NCBI RefSeq assembly: GCF_020268605.1 | Contig: NZ_CP084222.1 | Span: forward strand, 1,550,001-1,614,000 | Direction: 5' to 3' | Length of the DNA: 64,000 nucleotides | Source of the DNA: Arsenophonus apicola | Lineage (GTDB): Bacteria > Pseudomonadota > Gammaproteobacteria > Enterobacterales > Enterobacteriaceae | Shown here: positions 1-9,420 of the stretch, one piece after another | How positions within the stretch are numbered: the stretch's first letter is position 1 | Layout of the letters: each line of letters begins with the position of its first letter | Program-made: the position numbers and the translations under genes | The notes under the pieces: generated by a model | What the model saw: only the letters and a program-made list of their open reading frames with translations | The model's database searches: none | What the model was told of the DNA's origin: nothing

Positions 1-98
1 ATTTCGGTGATGTCGCCCCCAAGCGTAATAATGCGTTCATTCGCTTGAGAATAGGGGATAAGTAAAGATATGATAATTGAGAGAAGCCATAATTTCAT
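1..98 (-). CDS. hmuT: HmuT-like periplasmic haemin-binding protein (5' end only)
   Basis: Only the first 32 codons are in the window; the gene runs off the left edge. The start MKLWLLSIIISLLIPYSQA is a Sec signal peptide and the next residues, ERIITLGGDITE, match the beginning of the mature HmuT/HemT haem-binding proteins, which hand haem to the HmuUV ABC importer. It begins 20 bases after the hmuS stop with an AGGAG ribosome site, as expected for the third gene of an hmuRSTUV operon. The assignment rests on the short N-terminus plus position, so it is good but not certain. Confidence 0.75.
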   Translation of the reverse strand, partial: MKLWLLSIIISLLIPYSQANERIITLGGDITE

Positions 99-118
99 TT
101 TAAGTTTAACTCCTGGCA

Positions 119-1171
119 TTATATTTTTGTTAAGGTTGAAATTTGCTTCTGCCAATCTAATTGTTCAGGTTCTCCTTCTCTACGCTTACCAAATAATTGA
201 ATGATTTGATTACCTTGATGATCAAAAATTTCCAGGCTGGTCACGATACCATCCTTAGTTGGTTTGCGCGTTACCCAACTGTTAGCAATACCAGTTTCAA
301 TTACATTGAGGGAGAATTTTGGATTTAAAACATTAATTTTTTGTAGTGCACTTTGTTTGTCATGATAAGCTGCCAGTTTTTGAATGCATCCGGTAAATAT
401 TTGTATGCAACCCAGGTTACCAACGAAGATCATAATTTCATTTTGCTGATTAAAGACTGTATGCAGAATTTTGTAGAGAGAATGATTATCAACTTGATAA
501 GCTAGTTCGTCGCTGACTGCGGCGAAGATTTGTTGTCGTTTTACATTATATTTTTGTAATAGTTGAAAAAATTGATGGATATTTGTCATGTTACGCCAAT
601 CGGTTTCTAGTTGTTTTTTTACCGTTTCGTTAATTTGTGGTGGTTGTGGATGAGTAGAAACAGGACGCAAATTTAACGGTGGGTTTGTGGTCATCTGATA
701 TTGATTAATCAACTTATACCAAACAGCCATATTGGTTTTTTCAGTGGCGTAGAGCTTATGGATGGCATTACCATAATAATCAAAAAACTGTATACTGTGT
801 TTGATATTATCGCAAGATGTCTCAGTTAAGGCAAAGCTAATTGCCCAATGATCAAGAAATATACGCAAATCAAGCTCTTTGGGATTGAGTACAATACCCG
901 TATGCTGGGTTAAACGAACGTTTTTAAACTCACCAATATGTATGTGAGTAGCATATTTATTAGCTGTAATTGCTTTTATTTCGCCTAAATTGGCCAGTTC
1001 AGGTAATAATAGTGCTGTATCTACATTTAACCGTTTAGCATCATCAGCATTAGCACACGCGTAGATTAATTCTGCTTCTGTCACATTTAAATGGTTAGCC
1101 ACTTCTGCAATCGATTGTAGGTTACTTTGCTGTTTTACTTGCTGGTAGCGGTTATAAAGTGAATCGTTCAT
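119..1171 (-). CDS. hmuS: Haemin transport/degradation protein HmuS (HemS/ChuS family)
   Basis: A cytoplasmic protein of 350 aa, close to the roughly 340-350 aa of HemS/ChuS/HmuS, which bind imported haem and help degrade or traffic it. The family's internal pseudo-duplication is visible: each half has a strand-rich block ending in an 'F-D-x-x-G-N' turn (FFDYYGNAIHKLY around residue 137 and IFDHQGNQIIQLF around residue 318). The C-terminal GEPEQLDWQKQI segment is typical of the family. The ATG is preceded by AAGGAA. It lies between the haem receptor gene and hmuT on the same strand. The frame is open throughout. Confidence 0.9.
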   Translation of the reverse strand: MNDSLYNRYQQVKQQSNLQSIAEVANHLNVTEAELIYACANADDAKRLNVDTALLLPELANLGEIKAITANKYATHIHIGEFKNVRLTQHTGIVLNPKELDLRIFLDHWAISFALTETSCDNIKHSIQFFDYYGNAIHKLYATEKTNMAVWYKLINQYQMTTNPPLNLRPVSTHPQPPQINETVKKQLETDWRNMTNIHQFFQLLQKYNVKRQQIFAAVSDELAYQVDNHSLYKILHTVFNQQNEIMIFVGNLGCIQIFTGCIQKLAAYHDKQSALQKINVLNPKFSLNVIETGIANSWVTRKPTKDGIVTSLEIFDHQGNQIIQLFGKRREGEPEQLDWQKQISTLTKI

Positions 1172-1523
1172 ACTTTCATTTCCTTATTATGTATATTGTG
1201 TAGATCCATATATTTTTATTGCTATCATTAACCTGCTATGCCTGATGCTAAACATCGGCATAAATTATTACCTCTCACTCGTCTGTTAACCTAAAATCCT
1301 GTTTGCTAGCACTAATAGCTTAAATAGAAATCTTTGGCTCTATAAACCTCTTGTTGCTGTAGATTGTCTGATTTTTGCTGTTTTGTTTATTTTTTGCACT
1401 AAATAACCTATTTATGACAAGATTTTGAACGGATAAAGCGAGAGAGTGCCATAAAAATTAATTGTCATGAGTAAAATAAGTAATCAATTACTCATGACTT
1501 AGTAGTAGGCATATTAAAAATAA
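1172..1523. other. hmuR-hmuS intergenic gap
   Basis: This 352-base AT-rich stretch between two same-strand haem genes has no convincing ORF. Its only obvious structure is the 11-bp inverted repeat at 1464-1498. The gap is large for an operon, so hmuS may have its own promoter or be expressed by partial read-through of the hairpin. Confidence 0.5.
1464..1498 (-). terminator. Hairpin downstream of hmuR, possible attenuator or partial terminator
   Basis: GTCATGAGTAA (1464-1474) and TTACTCATGAC (1488-1498) form a perfect 11-bp stem with a 13-base loop. On the minus strand it comes 26 bases after the hmuR stop and is followed by a T-rich but interrupted stretch. It may reduce transcription into hmuST. 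The structure is seen directly; the function is inferred. Confidence 0.45.
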
Positions 1524-3566
1524 TTACCAGCGATAATTTATTTTAAAATGTATATTCCTGCTTTCTTGTGGAACACCTAATGATGAGCTATATGACTTAT
1601 TAAATGCATTGGTTAATGATAGGGTGGTATCTATGCCTGATAACTTACCATCACCTTGATAACGGATATAAAAATCATTAACACCATACCCCGCTTGTTG
1701 CATAATAGGTTGCGAATATTTATCTTTACCGGTTTTGCGATCGCCAGAACGATTGGTTTTGGCGGCAAATTGGCCAACCCAACCTAAGAAAAAACCGCTA
1801 TTAGCCAGCGGTACATCCAATGAAGCGGTTAAACTTTCTGGTCGAATTGATGAAATGCTCATGCCTGTTATGGTGTCTTTAGCATGAGTGTGATTGTAAG
1901 CTAGCACAGCATTAAACCAAGGCGTGGTATAGTTAAGACTACTGTCGATACCATGAATGACCACAGAGGGTGTATTAATGCTTATTGTTTTCCCTAACGG
2001 TGGAATAGGGCCATAGACTTCAGTCTTGATGTAGTTAGTTGCTTTAGTATCAAAAAGGGCTGTTCGCCATTGTAAGCGGTCATTAGTTAGTAACTTATTA
2101 TCAAACTGTAAGCTTATTCCATATTCATTTGTCTGATTGCGTTCAGGTTGCAAATTCGGGTTTGGTTTGAAATAATCCCGCGCGAAGTGTTTGGAATCAT
2201 TATAAATTTCATTTAAGCTAGGTGTTCTGTAGCCTTCAGCATAAGAGCTGAAAAGTTCCAGCCAGTTTGTTAGAGTAAAGCTAACTGCGCCACGCGATGT
2301 CCATTGAGAATTCTGATTGCTACCGTATTTATCACTATCATTTCTATAGTTAGAGTAACGGGTGCCAATAGAAAATGTGATAGGCAAGGTGTTTAATCGG
2401 ATTTCGTCCTCTAACCAGACTGCAATATTACGTAATGTTGCTGGTGGAAAGAAATCCGCTTGTTCATTAGCCTCTTGCTGTTGTTGATTAAATTCGCTAC
2501 CAATGTTGAAATGGTGAGCCGCTAACTGATCATGATCCCAGATAAAATAGTTAGTTATCTTGCTCCCTTTGCTAATTAGCGAGCGTTTTTCCTCATCACA
2601 CTCACTAATGGGTTTTTGTTCGATTATCACCTTACTGTAGTAAAGATCCCAATCTATAAGCCAATTTTCTGCTTGAAGTGGATAAATTTTCTGTGTTAAT
2701 TGAATATCATGTTGGCTAGTATTACGATCGTAATGGCTATTTTTGTACTTGCTGGGTTCGACAATTTCTGGGTTTTTAAGCTGTATTCCATCATTTTTAT
2801 AATAACGTAATTGAGCTGAAATTGTATATGACGGCGTAATCATCCAGTTTGCTTTACCAAGTAAACTGTAAATATCCTCCTTATTATAGGGAACTGAGCC
2901 ATCACTTAAATGAAAGGAGCCTTTAGCTCGTCTACTAAATGCTATTAATTCATCAACTTGGTGAGTTTTACCAAAAAGTAAACTACCATATTGATATCCC
3001 TGATCGTTATGGCTACGGCTTAATGTCAAAATAGCACCATGAGATTGTTCTGGTGCCAGCAAATCTTGTGCATTAACCGTTTTTAAGGCAATCGTCCCAC
3101 CCAATGCCCCACTACCATGCTGTAAACTATTGCTACCATGTATGGTAATGATTTTTTTTACCAACATTGGGTCAAGAAATGTGCCCGTGATTGTGCCGGC
3201 ATCAATATCTTGCCGAATACCATCAATGGTGATGAGAACCCCAGCTCTTTCATAGCCCCGCATATTTAAAGTTTGCCCATTTGTACTACCAATGCCTGAA
3301 AGACTTATTCCTGGTGTTTTTTTTAATAAAACTAATGCATCAGTTGCATATTGATATTTTGGCTGATTAGTATCAATGACAGTATATGTTTTAGCGGTAG
3401 TAGAGATATTTTGCATAGCTTTATCCGCATATATGATAATGGTTTTGTCGTCTGATTTTGACCAGTATTGTTGCGAAATGATCAGTCCAATGATACAAGG
3501 TACACCATATAGTGAATGCTTAATATAATTAATTGATTTTAAGGCAGTTTTTTGCTTGAGATCCAT
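1524..3566 (-). CDS. hmuR: TonB-dependent haem/haemoglobin outer-membrane receptor
   Basis: An outer-membrane haem receptor of the HmuR/HemR type, 680 aa from the chosen start. The N-terminal plug contains ALVLLKKTPGISLSGIGS and LNMRGYERAGVLITIDGIRQ. The barrel carries a FRAP-like GYRTPSLNEIY and a NPNLQPERNQ block with a histidine between them, the arrangement used for haem capture. The chain ends in aromatic W after a beta strand, as usual for barrels. I start at ATG 3566 because it has AGGAAC upstream; an 18-residue longer frame exists but lacks a ribosome site. The signal peptide region is unusually polar and not a textbook Sec signal. It lies 79 bases after hemP. Confidence 0.9.
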   Translation of the reverse strand: MDLKQKTALKSINYIKHSLYGVPCIIGLIISQQYWSKSDDKTIIIYADKAMQNISTTAKTYTVIDTNQPKYQYATDALVLLKKTPGISLSGIGSTNGQTLNMRGYERAGVLITIDGIRQDIDAGTITGTFLDPMLVKKIITIHGSNSLQHGSGALGGTIALKTVNAQDLLAPEQSHGAILTLSRSHNDQGYQYGSLLFGKTHQVDELIAFSRRAKGSFHLSDGSVPYNKEDIYSLLGKANWMITPSYTISAQLRYYKNDGIQLKNPEIVEPSKYKNSHYDRNTSQHDIQLTQKIYPLQAENWLIDWDLYYSKVIIEQKPISECDEEKRSLISKGSKITNYFIWDHDQLAAHHFNIGSEFNQQQQEANEQADFFPPATLRNIAVWLEDEIRLNTLPITFSIGTRYSNYRNDSDKYGSNQNSQWTSRGAVSFTLTNWLELFSSYAEGYRTPSLNEIYNDSKHFARDYFKPNPNLQPERNQTNEYGISLQFDNKLLTNDRLQWRTALFDTKATNYIKTEVYGPIPPLGKTISINTPSVVIHGIDSSLNYTTPWFNAVLAYNHTHAKDTITGMSISSIRPESLTASLDVPLANSGFFLGWVGQFAAKTNRSGDRKTGKDKYSQPIMQQAGYGVNDFYIRYQGDGKLSGIDTTLSLTNAFNKSYSSSLGVPQESRNIHFKINYRW

Positions 3567-3645
3567 AGTATCCGTTCCTATAATTATAGTAGATCTAAAC
3601 GTTGGCTGCCTGATAGTCATTAGGTGGCTTGGCGTTAAATAAATT

Positions 3646-3861
3646 CTATTTAGTTAATATCAATTTACCTGTTCTAGTCTGGCGTAATTGATAAATTTCG
3701 CCTTGATGGTAGATATTCGCAATTCCTTTTTGATTTAATAAATGTTGGCTATTAATGGTATTAATTACCGGAGTTGATATTTGCTTAACATCTGAATTAA
3801 GCAGATTACTTTGGCTGATTTTATTCATAATAAATAGATTACTTTGGCTGAGTGTGTTCAT
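3646..3861 (-). CDS. hemP: Haemin uptake protein HemP
   Basis: A small protein (71 aa from ATG 3861) whose C-terminus, YHQGEIYQLRQTRTGKLILTK without its first residue, is the HemP signature (x-Y-x-LR-x-T-x-x-GKLILTK). HemP lies upstream of haem receptors in many Enterobacterales and acts in haem-uptake regulation. The frame opens further upstream from a TTG at 3927, but that TTG is the -35 element of the promoter, so I reject the long form. ATG 3828 (60 aa) is the alternative; neither ATG has a strong ribosome site. A direct repeat of about 33 bases near the start gives two successive 'SQSNL' peptides. Confidence 0.8.
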   Translation of the reverse strand: MNTLSQSNLFIMNKISQSNLLNSDVKQISTPVINTINSQHLLNQKGIANIYHQGEIYQLRQTRTGKLILTK

Positions 3862-3887
3862 ATCGAAGAGGTATAACCAAATAATGG

Positions 3888-3927
3888 TAATGATAATTAT
3901 TATCATTATTGTCTTGTTGTTAATCAA
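3888..3927 (-). promoter_or_regulatory. hemP promoter overlapped by a Fur-box-like palindrome
   Basis: On the minus strand TTGATT (3922-3927) and GATAAT (3899-3904) are separated by 17 bases, a good sigma-70 promoter. The -10 lies in a perfect 21-bp palindrome (3888-3908, TAATGATAAT, T, ATTATCATTA) that closely matches the enterobacterial Fur consensus. A second, partial match (AATAATGATAATTAATTA) is at 3963-3980. Fur with iron should occlude RNA polymerase here, so the haem operon would be induced by iron starvation. Confidence 0.85.
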
Positions 3928-4682
3928 GTTTTTTCCTCTTCAGATAAACAGTAATAAAGTGAAATAATGATAATTAATTACAAAAATTTTTTTAAAAACA
4001 ATCAAATAGAATTATTCTCATAAAGGATAGTTGAAAAAATATAAATAATTTTTATAAAGTGTAATTATCGTTTTAGAGGATATTAGAATAATCAGTTATT
4101 TTTATTAGTTTTTTATAGCTTTTTATTCATATATTGAACGGTATAATAGATAATAAATATGTTTTTTAATCTAAATTCAATTATATAATAAAATGTTATT
4201 TTTTGAATAACATTTTATATTTGCTTATATTATAGTCAGTAGCTATCGCTCAAAACTCTTATTTGATTTTCATGATTTTTTATTCACTTATTTATTGTTA
4301 ACTTTAGGTTATTTTTACTATTTTATTTATATCCAGTGACGTTAAAGAATAAAACATAGTTTAATTTTGTAAATTATATGTTTAATTATGACTGGTCTGA
4401 TGACAGACCAGATTATGAGATAGAATAAGTTTTATTCGCTGTTATATAATAGAAATCAAATAATAATATATGGTATTGGCTAGTCAATAAATGGGAAATG
4501 AATAACAAGTAAAGTTTATGTATGTTTTATTAATAATCAATATTTGTCAGGCTTAATTAAAAATATGAATATTTATCGATAAGTATCTTACTTATAAAAG
4601 TCGCTCTTAAGACTTGATAAACGCAACCGAATAATATCATTATAAATCAATTAATTAAAATGGATATTATTGACTGCTATAG
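3928..4682. other. AT-rich intergenic region between hemP and rprA
   Basis: About 750 bases with no credible ORF and very high AT content. Apart from the partial Fur site at its left end, the clearest structure is a perfect 13-bp hairpin at 4188-4218 (ATAAAATGTTATT, 5-base loop, AATAACATTTTAT). The hairpin lacks GC pairs and its role is unknown. I see no decayed gene in it. Confidence 0.5.
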
Positions 4683-4802
4683 AAAAAAAAAGCCTATCAT
4701 GGGCTGACAGGCAAAGACTACACACAGCAATATTCGATAGGTTTTATCATTTTTATATTGCATAATGACGCTAAAAATAATTGAAACCAATAATTCATAA
4801 AG
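4683..4802 (-). ncRNA. rprA: RprA small RNA
   Basis: The minus strand carries TTGCTGTGTGTAGTCTTTGC (complement of 4711-4730), identical to the conserved 3' block of E. coli RprA. A terminator hairpin follows (4692-4712, 8-bp stem with one mismatch) with nine T (4683-4691). An imperfect hairpin at about 4766-4798 matches the position of the RprA 5' stem-loop. RprA is an Hfq-dependent RNA that activates rpoS translation under Rcs control. In E. coli it lies just downstream of ydiK on the same strand, as here. The 5' end is inferred from a TATAGA -10 at 4810-4815. The middle part, including the rpoS-pairing region, has diverged. Confidence 0.88.
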
Positions 4803-4809
4803 AGGTTAA

Positions 4810-4839
4810 TCTATAAGCATTAGATTAAGATAACTCTAA
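4810..4839 (-). promoter_or_regulatory. rprA promoter with candidate RcsB box
   Basis: On the minus strand a TATAGA -10 (4810-4815) sits about 8-10 bases before the inferred rprA 5' end. Just upstream, TTAGAGTTATCTTA (4826-4839) matches 9 of 14 positions of the RcsAB/RcsB consensus as I recall it, near the -35. E. coli rprA is strictly RcsB-dependent, so this is a plausible operator. The match is moderate and unproven. Confidence 0.5.
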
Positions 4840-5046
4840 GGTTTAATCACTAAGAATTATCTCAATAAAAATTTTACTTTCAAGTATAATTATATAAGAT
4901 TATTATTTAATCATACTAATGTTAAAATTAATCGAATTTAATTACGCTCTATTTATCGATATTTTGGCAAATTTTTAGCGGAGCAATTTTTAAATAATTT
5001 AACTATAATGATTAACAAGTATATTAATTAAGTCAATCTTTTTTAT

Positions 5047-6156
5047 TTAAGGATCTTTCTTATATAAATTAGATTTGTTTAAATTGTTTAATAATTTAGT
5101 TGGTCTCGCGACCTCATTTATCCAGGCGGTTAGTAAATTATGTGAGACAGCTAAAACTACCGGGCCAATAAAAAGACCAATCACACCGAATGATAAAATT
5201 CCACCAATAACGCCAATTAAGATCAGGATCATTGATAAATTTGCCCCCATCTTTATTAAGATTGGACGTAGTACACCATCCATTGTTGCGACAATTATGC
5301 TCCATACAATCATAATAATGGCCCAGCTGGTGTCGCCTGACCAGAATAACCATATTATGGAGGGTACCATAATCAATAAAGGACCAAGTTGGGCAACACA
5401 ACATACAAAGATAAGAATTGTTAATATTGCGGCGTAAGGAATATCTGCTAAAGCTAAACCAATACCACTGGTAATCGCCTGGATTAATGCGGTTACAACG
5501 ACACCTAACGCAACGGCACGAATTGATTGACCTGCAAGCACAATAGCGGTATCACCTCGTGTACCTGCCAGGCGAATAGCAAAATGTCGGATATTTAATA
5601 TCACACTTTCCCCTTTTAGATAGAGTAATGCACTAAATAGTAACATTACGATAAGATGGAACATAAAGCGCCCGGCATTAATGGCTTGGGCTAAGAACCA
5701 ACTGGTTGCTTCTCCAACATACGGTTGTAGTTTAGCAATTAATGTATTACCGCCATTAGCGACTAAGGTATGCCAACCATAAAAGAGTTTATTACCAATC
5801 AAGGGGAGATTTTTTAACCACAATAATTCAGGTAATCTTATTTCAGTTGGCGACTTGGCCCATTCAATTAGTGGAGCACTATTTTGTATAATGCTGCCAA
5901 TTAATATTGCAAAAGGAATAACGAACAATAAGATTACTATTAGTGTCATGGCTATACTGGCTAGCCATTTTTTATGCCATAGTTTGCTTTCAATTTTTTT
6001 AAATAATGGCCAGGTTGCAATAACCACCATGCCTGCCCAGAGAAAACCAAGTATGAACGGTTTTAATACCCAAAAACATGCTGTTATCATTAATAAAATA
6101 GCAATTATACTAAAAATAAATTTGGGTAAATCATTAGGGGATTGCGTTTTTTCCAT
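5047..6156 (-). CDS. ydiK: AI-2E family inner-membrane transporter YdiK
   Basis: A polytopic inner-membrane protein of 369 aa, essentially the length of E. coli YdiK (370). Hydrophobic segments start at residue 14 and recur to the C-terminus. The family signature region near residues 290-340 (MDGVLRPILIKMGANLSMI, then GGILSFGVIGLFIGPVV) is intact. AI-2E transporters export small molecules or act as Na+/H+ antiporters; the substrate of YdiK is unknown. It is divergent from ydiJ and upstream of rprA, as in E. coli. Confidence 0.9.
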   Translation of the reverse strand: MEKTQSPNDLPKFIFSIIAILLMITACFWVLKPFILGFLWAGMVVIATWPLFKKIESKLWHKKWLASIAMTLIVILLFVIPFAILIGSIIQNSAPLIEWAKSPTEIRLPELLWLKNLPLIGNKLFYGWHTLVANGGNTLIAKLQPYVGEATSWFLAQAINAGRFMFHLIVMLLFSALLYLKGESVILNIRHFAIRLAGTRGDTAIVLAGQSIRAVALGVVVTALIQAITSGIGLALADIPYAAILTILIFVCCVAQLGPLLIMVPSIIWLFWSGDTSWAIIMIVWSIIVATMDGVLRPILIKMGANLSMILILIGVIGGILSFGVIGLFIGPVVLAVSHNLLTAWINEVARPTKLLNNLNKSNLYKKDP

Positions 6157-6207
6157 ATATTAGCCTGATTATAAAAAATGACGGGTAGATATTATCGTTT
6201 ATCTATT

Positions 6208-6223
6208 ACATGATTAATCATGT
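6208..6223. promoter_or_regulatory. 16-bp perfect palindrome between ydiK and ydiJ
   Basis: ACATGATTAATCATGT is a perfect palindrome in the 213-base divergent gap between ydiK and ydiJ. It could be an operator for a dimeric regulator serving either gene. I do not recognise the regulator. Confidence 0.3.
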
Positions 6224-6369
6224 TTTTGTAACTAATAAAAGCAGGGTGATAATGAAAACTGTATTGTTTACAAAATGTTAATTGCTAAATTTTATCTGGT
6301 ATGTACTCTCAATCAAAGATAGTACATAAAATGCAAAGTGAACACTAATTAAAAAGAGTTACTACTATT

Positions 6370-9300
6370 ATGATCCCACGTATAGGACGCGCTCATCAAA
6401 TCAGTCAACAGGTAAACAAGTATGTAACTATATTAAAAGAAAAAGGTTTTAGCGGTGATTTAACGACCAGTTATGCTGAACGTTTATCTATGGCAACAGA
6501 TAATAGTATCTATCAGCTCCTTCCTCAAGCGGTTGTCTATCCACGTTCGACTAGCGATGTTCAACTATTGGCAAAACTCGCCAGTGATAAACAATTTCAG
6601 TCATTAAGCTTTACCCCTCGAGGAGGAGGAACTGGCACCAATGGCCAGGCTTTGACTGAGGGTATTGTGGTTGATATGTCGCGCTATATGCAAAAAATTT
6701 TGCAAATTGATATTGCCCAAAAATGGGTTAGGGTTGAAGCGGGCGTGATAAAAGATCAGCTTAATCAATTTTTGGCACCTTACGGTTATTTTTTTCACCT
6801 GAATTATCAACCAGTAACCGAGCTACTTTGGGTGGCATGATCAATACTGATGCATCAGGTCAAGGTTCATTAGTTTATGGTAAAACATCGGATCATGTAC
6901 TGAGTGTTAAAGCGGTGTTACTTAGTGGCGAGGTATTAGAAACCGGTCCAATGCCAGTCGAGTCGGCGGAGCGTATTTCACAGCAGCAATCTACTATTGG
7001 CCGCATATATCGCACTGTTTATCAACATTGTCGTCAGCAGCGACAGCTAATTCTAGCTAAATTTCCGCGCTTAAATCGTTTTTTAACCGGTTATGATTTG
7101 CGCCATGTGTTTGACGATAATATGACTCAATTTGATTTAACCCGAATCTTAACCGGCTCTGAAGGAACGCTGGCTTTCATTACTGAAGCCAAGCTAAATA
7201 TTACCCCATTACCTAAAGTAAGACGATTAGTTAATATAAAGTATGACTCATTTGATTCAGCATTACGTAATGCACCGTTTATGCTGGCAGCCAAAGCATT
7301 ATCAGTAGAGACGGTGGATGCTAAAATTCTCTCTTTAGCGCGTCAAGATATTATCTGGCATTCAGTGAGTAAATTAGTTAACGATGACGATGCAAAAAAA
7401 TTATCTGCATTAAATATCGTTGAATTTAGTGGGGATAACGAAGAAAAAATTAATCAGCATTTAACCAACTTGTGCACACAATTGGATAAGCTAATTCTAG
7501 CAGGTAATTCTGGCATCCTTGGTTATCAAATATGTCATCAATTAGCAGATATTGAACGTATCTATACGATGAGAAAAAAAGCGGTTGGTCTGTTGGCTAA
7601 TACTAAAGGATTAGCAAAACCAATACCCTTCGTAGAAGATACGTGCGTGCCACCGGAGCATTTAGCCGATTATATTACAGAATTTCGTGCATTGCTTGAT
7701 CACAATAATTTAGCTTATGGCATGTTTGGTCATGTTGATGCAGGCGTACTGCATGTTCGCCCGGTAATGGATATGTGTGATCCTCAGCAAGAAGTATTAA
7801 TGAAGCAAATTTCAGATCAAATTGCTCAACTTACGCTTAAATATGGCGGCTTATTATGGGGCGAACACGGTAAAGGTTTTCGCTCCAGTTACGGCGCCCA
7901 ATTTTTTGGCGACCAGCTTTATCAAATACTCTGTCAAATTAAAACCGCATTTGATCCATTGAATCAATTAAATCCAGGCAAAATATGTTCATCGCTTAAT
8001 GTAGCTCTTCCTTTAAAGCCGATCGATGCCGTGAAAAGAGGAACTTATGATCGCATTATCCCAATTAATATAAGGCAAACTTTTGAATCTGTTATGGCTT
8101 GTAATGGCAATGGTTTATGTTTTAATTTTGACGTTAATAGTCCAATGTGCCCTTCGATGAAAATATCACAACAACGCATTCATTCACCTAAAGGAAGGGC
8201 AACTTTAATGCGAGAGTGGTTAAGACTACAGGTTAAACAAGGAGTAAATCTAAAGTTATTTAGTGAGGATATGAATAATTATAAACTGCCTTGGCCACAA
8301 AAAATAACACGCCTATACCACACTTTGCGTGCTAAGTGTGGACAATATGATTTTTCCCATGAAGTAAAAGAGGCGATGGCGGGTTGCTTAGCTTGTAAAG
8401 CGTGTTCAACTCAATGCCCAGTTAAAATTGATGTTCCCACTTTTAGGGCAAAATTTTTAGCGCTCTATTATAGCCGTTATTTGCGACCAATCAGTGACAA
8501 TATTGTAGCTAATATTGAATTAACTTTACCATTAATGGCAAAGCGACCACGCTGGTTTAATTTTATATTGCAGCAAAGGTGGATACAAATTCTGAGTCAC
8601 AAGGTAATTGGATTAACAGATCTTCCCCAGCTTTCTACGCCCAGCTTACAACAACAATTGGTTAAGCATGCAGCCTTATCCCTGTCATTGCAACAATTAG
8701 AAAGTTTACCACAAAAGGCGCGTAGCCAATTTGTTTTTATCGTCCAAGATCCATTTACCAGCTATTATGATGCTAAGGTTGTTGCTGATTTTATCTATTT
8801 AATTGAAAGACTAGGTTATCGACCAATATTATTGCCATTTTCTACTAATGGAAAAGCATTACATATCAAGGGATATTTAAGTCGTTTTGCCAAAACAGCA
8901 CAAAAGACAGCGGATTTTCTTAATCGCTTAGCTAAATTATCAATTCCTATGGTCGGTATTGATCCAGCTTTAGTGCTCTGTTATCGCGATGAATATAGCC
9001 AGATCCTCGGTAATAAACGTGGGGATTTCGAGGTTAAACTAGTCAATGAGTGGCTAATAACAGCGTTAGCATCAAAAGTAGTATCGAAGTTAACAACTGA
9101 AAAATGGTATTTATTGGGTCACTGTACCGAAATATCATTGCTCGCTGATAGTGTTCAGCAATGGATTAAAATTTTTGCTCAGTTTGGCTGTCAACTTATC
9201 AATGTAAATGTTGGCTGTTGTGGCATGGCAGGAACCTATGGTCATGAAGTTAAACATTTGACAAATTCAAAGGGAATTTATGCCTTATCTTGGGGAAATC

Positions 9301-9386
9301 GATTACAAAAATTACCCAAAAAACGTTGTTTAGCGACCGGTTATTCCTGCCGTAGCCAGGTAAAACGAATGAAAATGAAACCATAA
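6370..9386 (+). pseudogene. ydiJ: YdiJ, FAD/Fe-S oxidoreductase (frameshifted twice)
   Basis: This region encodes YdiJ (about 1018 aa in E. coli), a D-2-hydroxyacid dehydrogenase-type flavoprotein fused to an iron-sulfur module. An N-terminal piece (6370-6840) has the FAD-binding FTPRGGGTGTNGQ motif. The rest (to 9386) carries the FAD-oxidase core, a 4Fe-4S motif CLACKACSTQCPVKID and a CCG motif (NVGCCGMAGTYGHE). The two pieces join if one T is added to the seven-T run at 6789-6795, giving FFSPELSTSNRATLGGM. A second one-base loss near 9366-9375 replaces the family C-terminus: a neighbouring frame still reads KHPLQALLEIIK and stops in ATGA at the menI start. Two lesions favour a real pseudogene, though homopolymer errors are possible. 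Confidence 0.88.
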
Positions 9387-9420
9387 AACATCCATTACAA
9401 GCATTATTGGAGATCATTAA

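Noticed and set aside
3862..3927. A longer HemP starting at TTG 3927
   Set aside because: The TTG is the first part of a -35 element with ideal spacing to GATAAT, and the extra residues (poly-Ile) are the translation of the Fur-box DNA.
3755..3967. Plus-strand 70-aa ORF over hemP and its promoter
   Set aside because: It is antisense to a recognisable gene and its Fur site, and has no homology or ribosome site.
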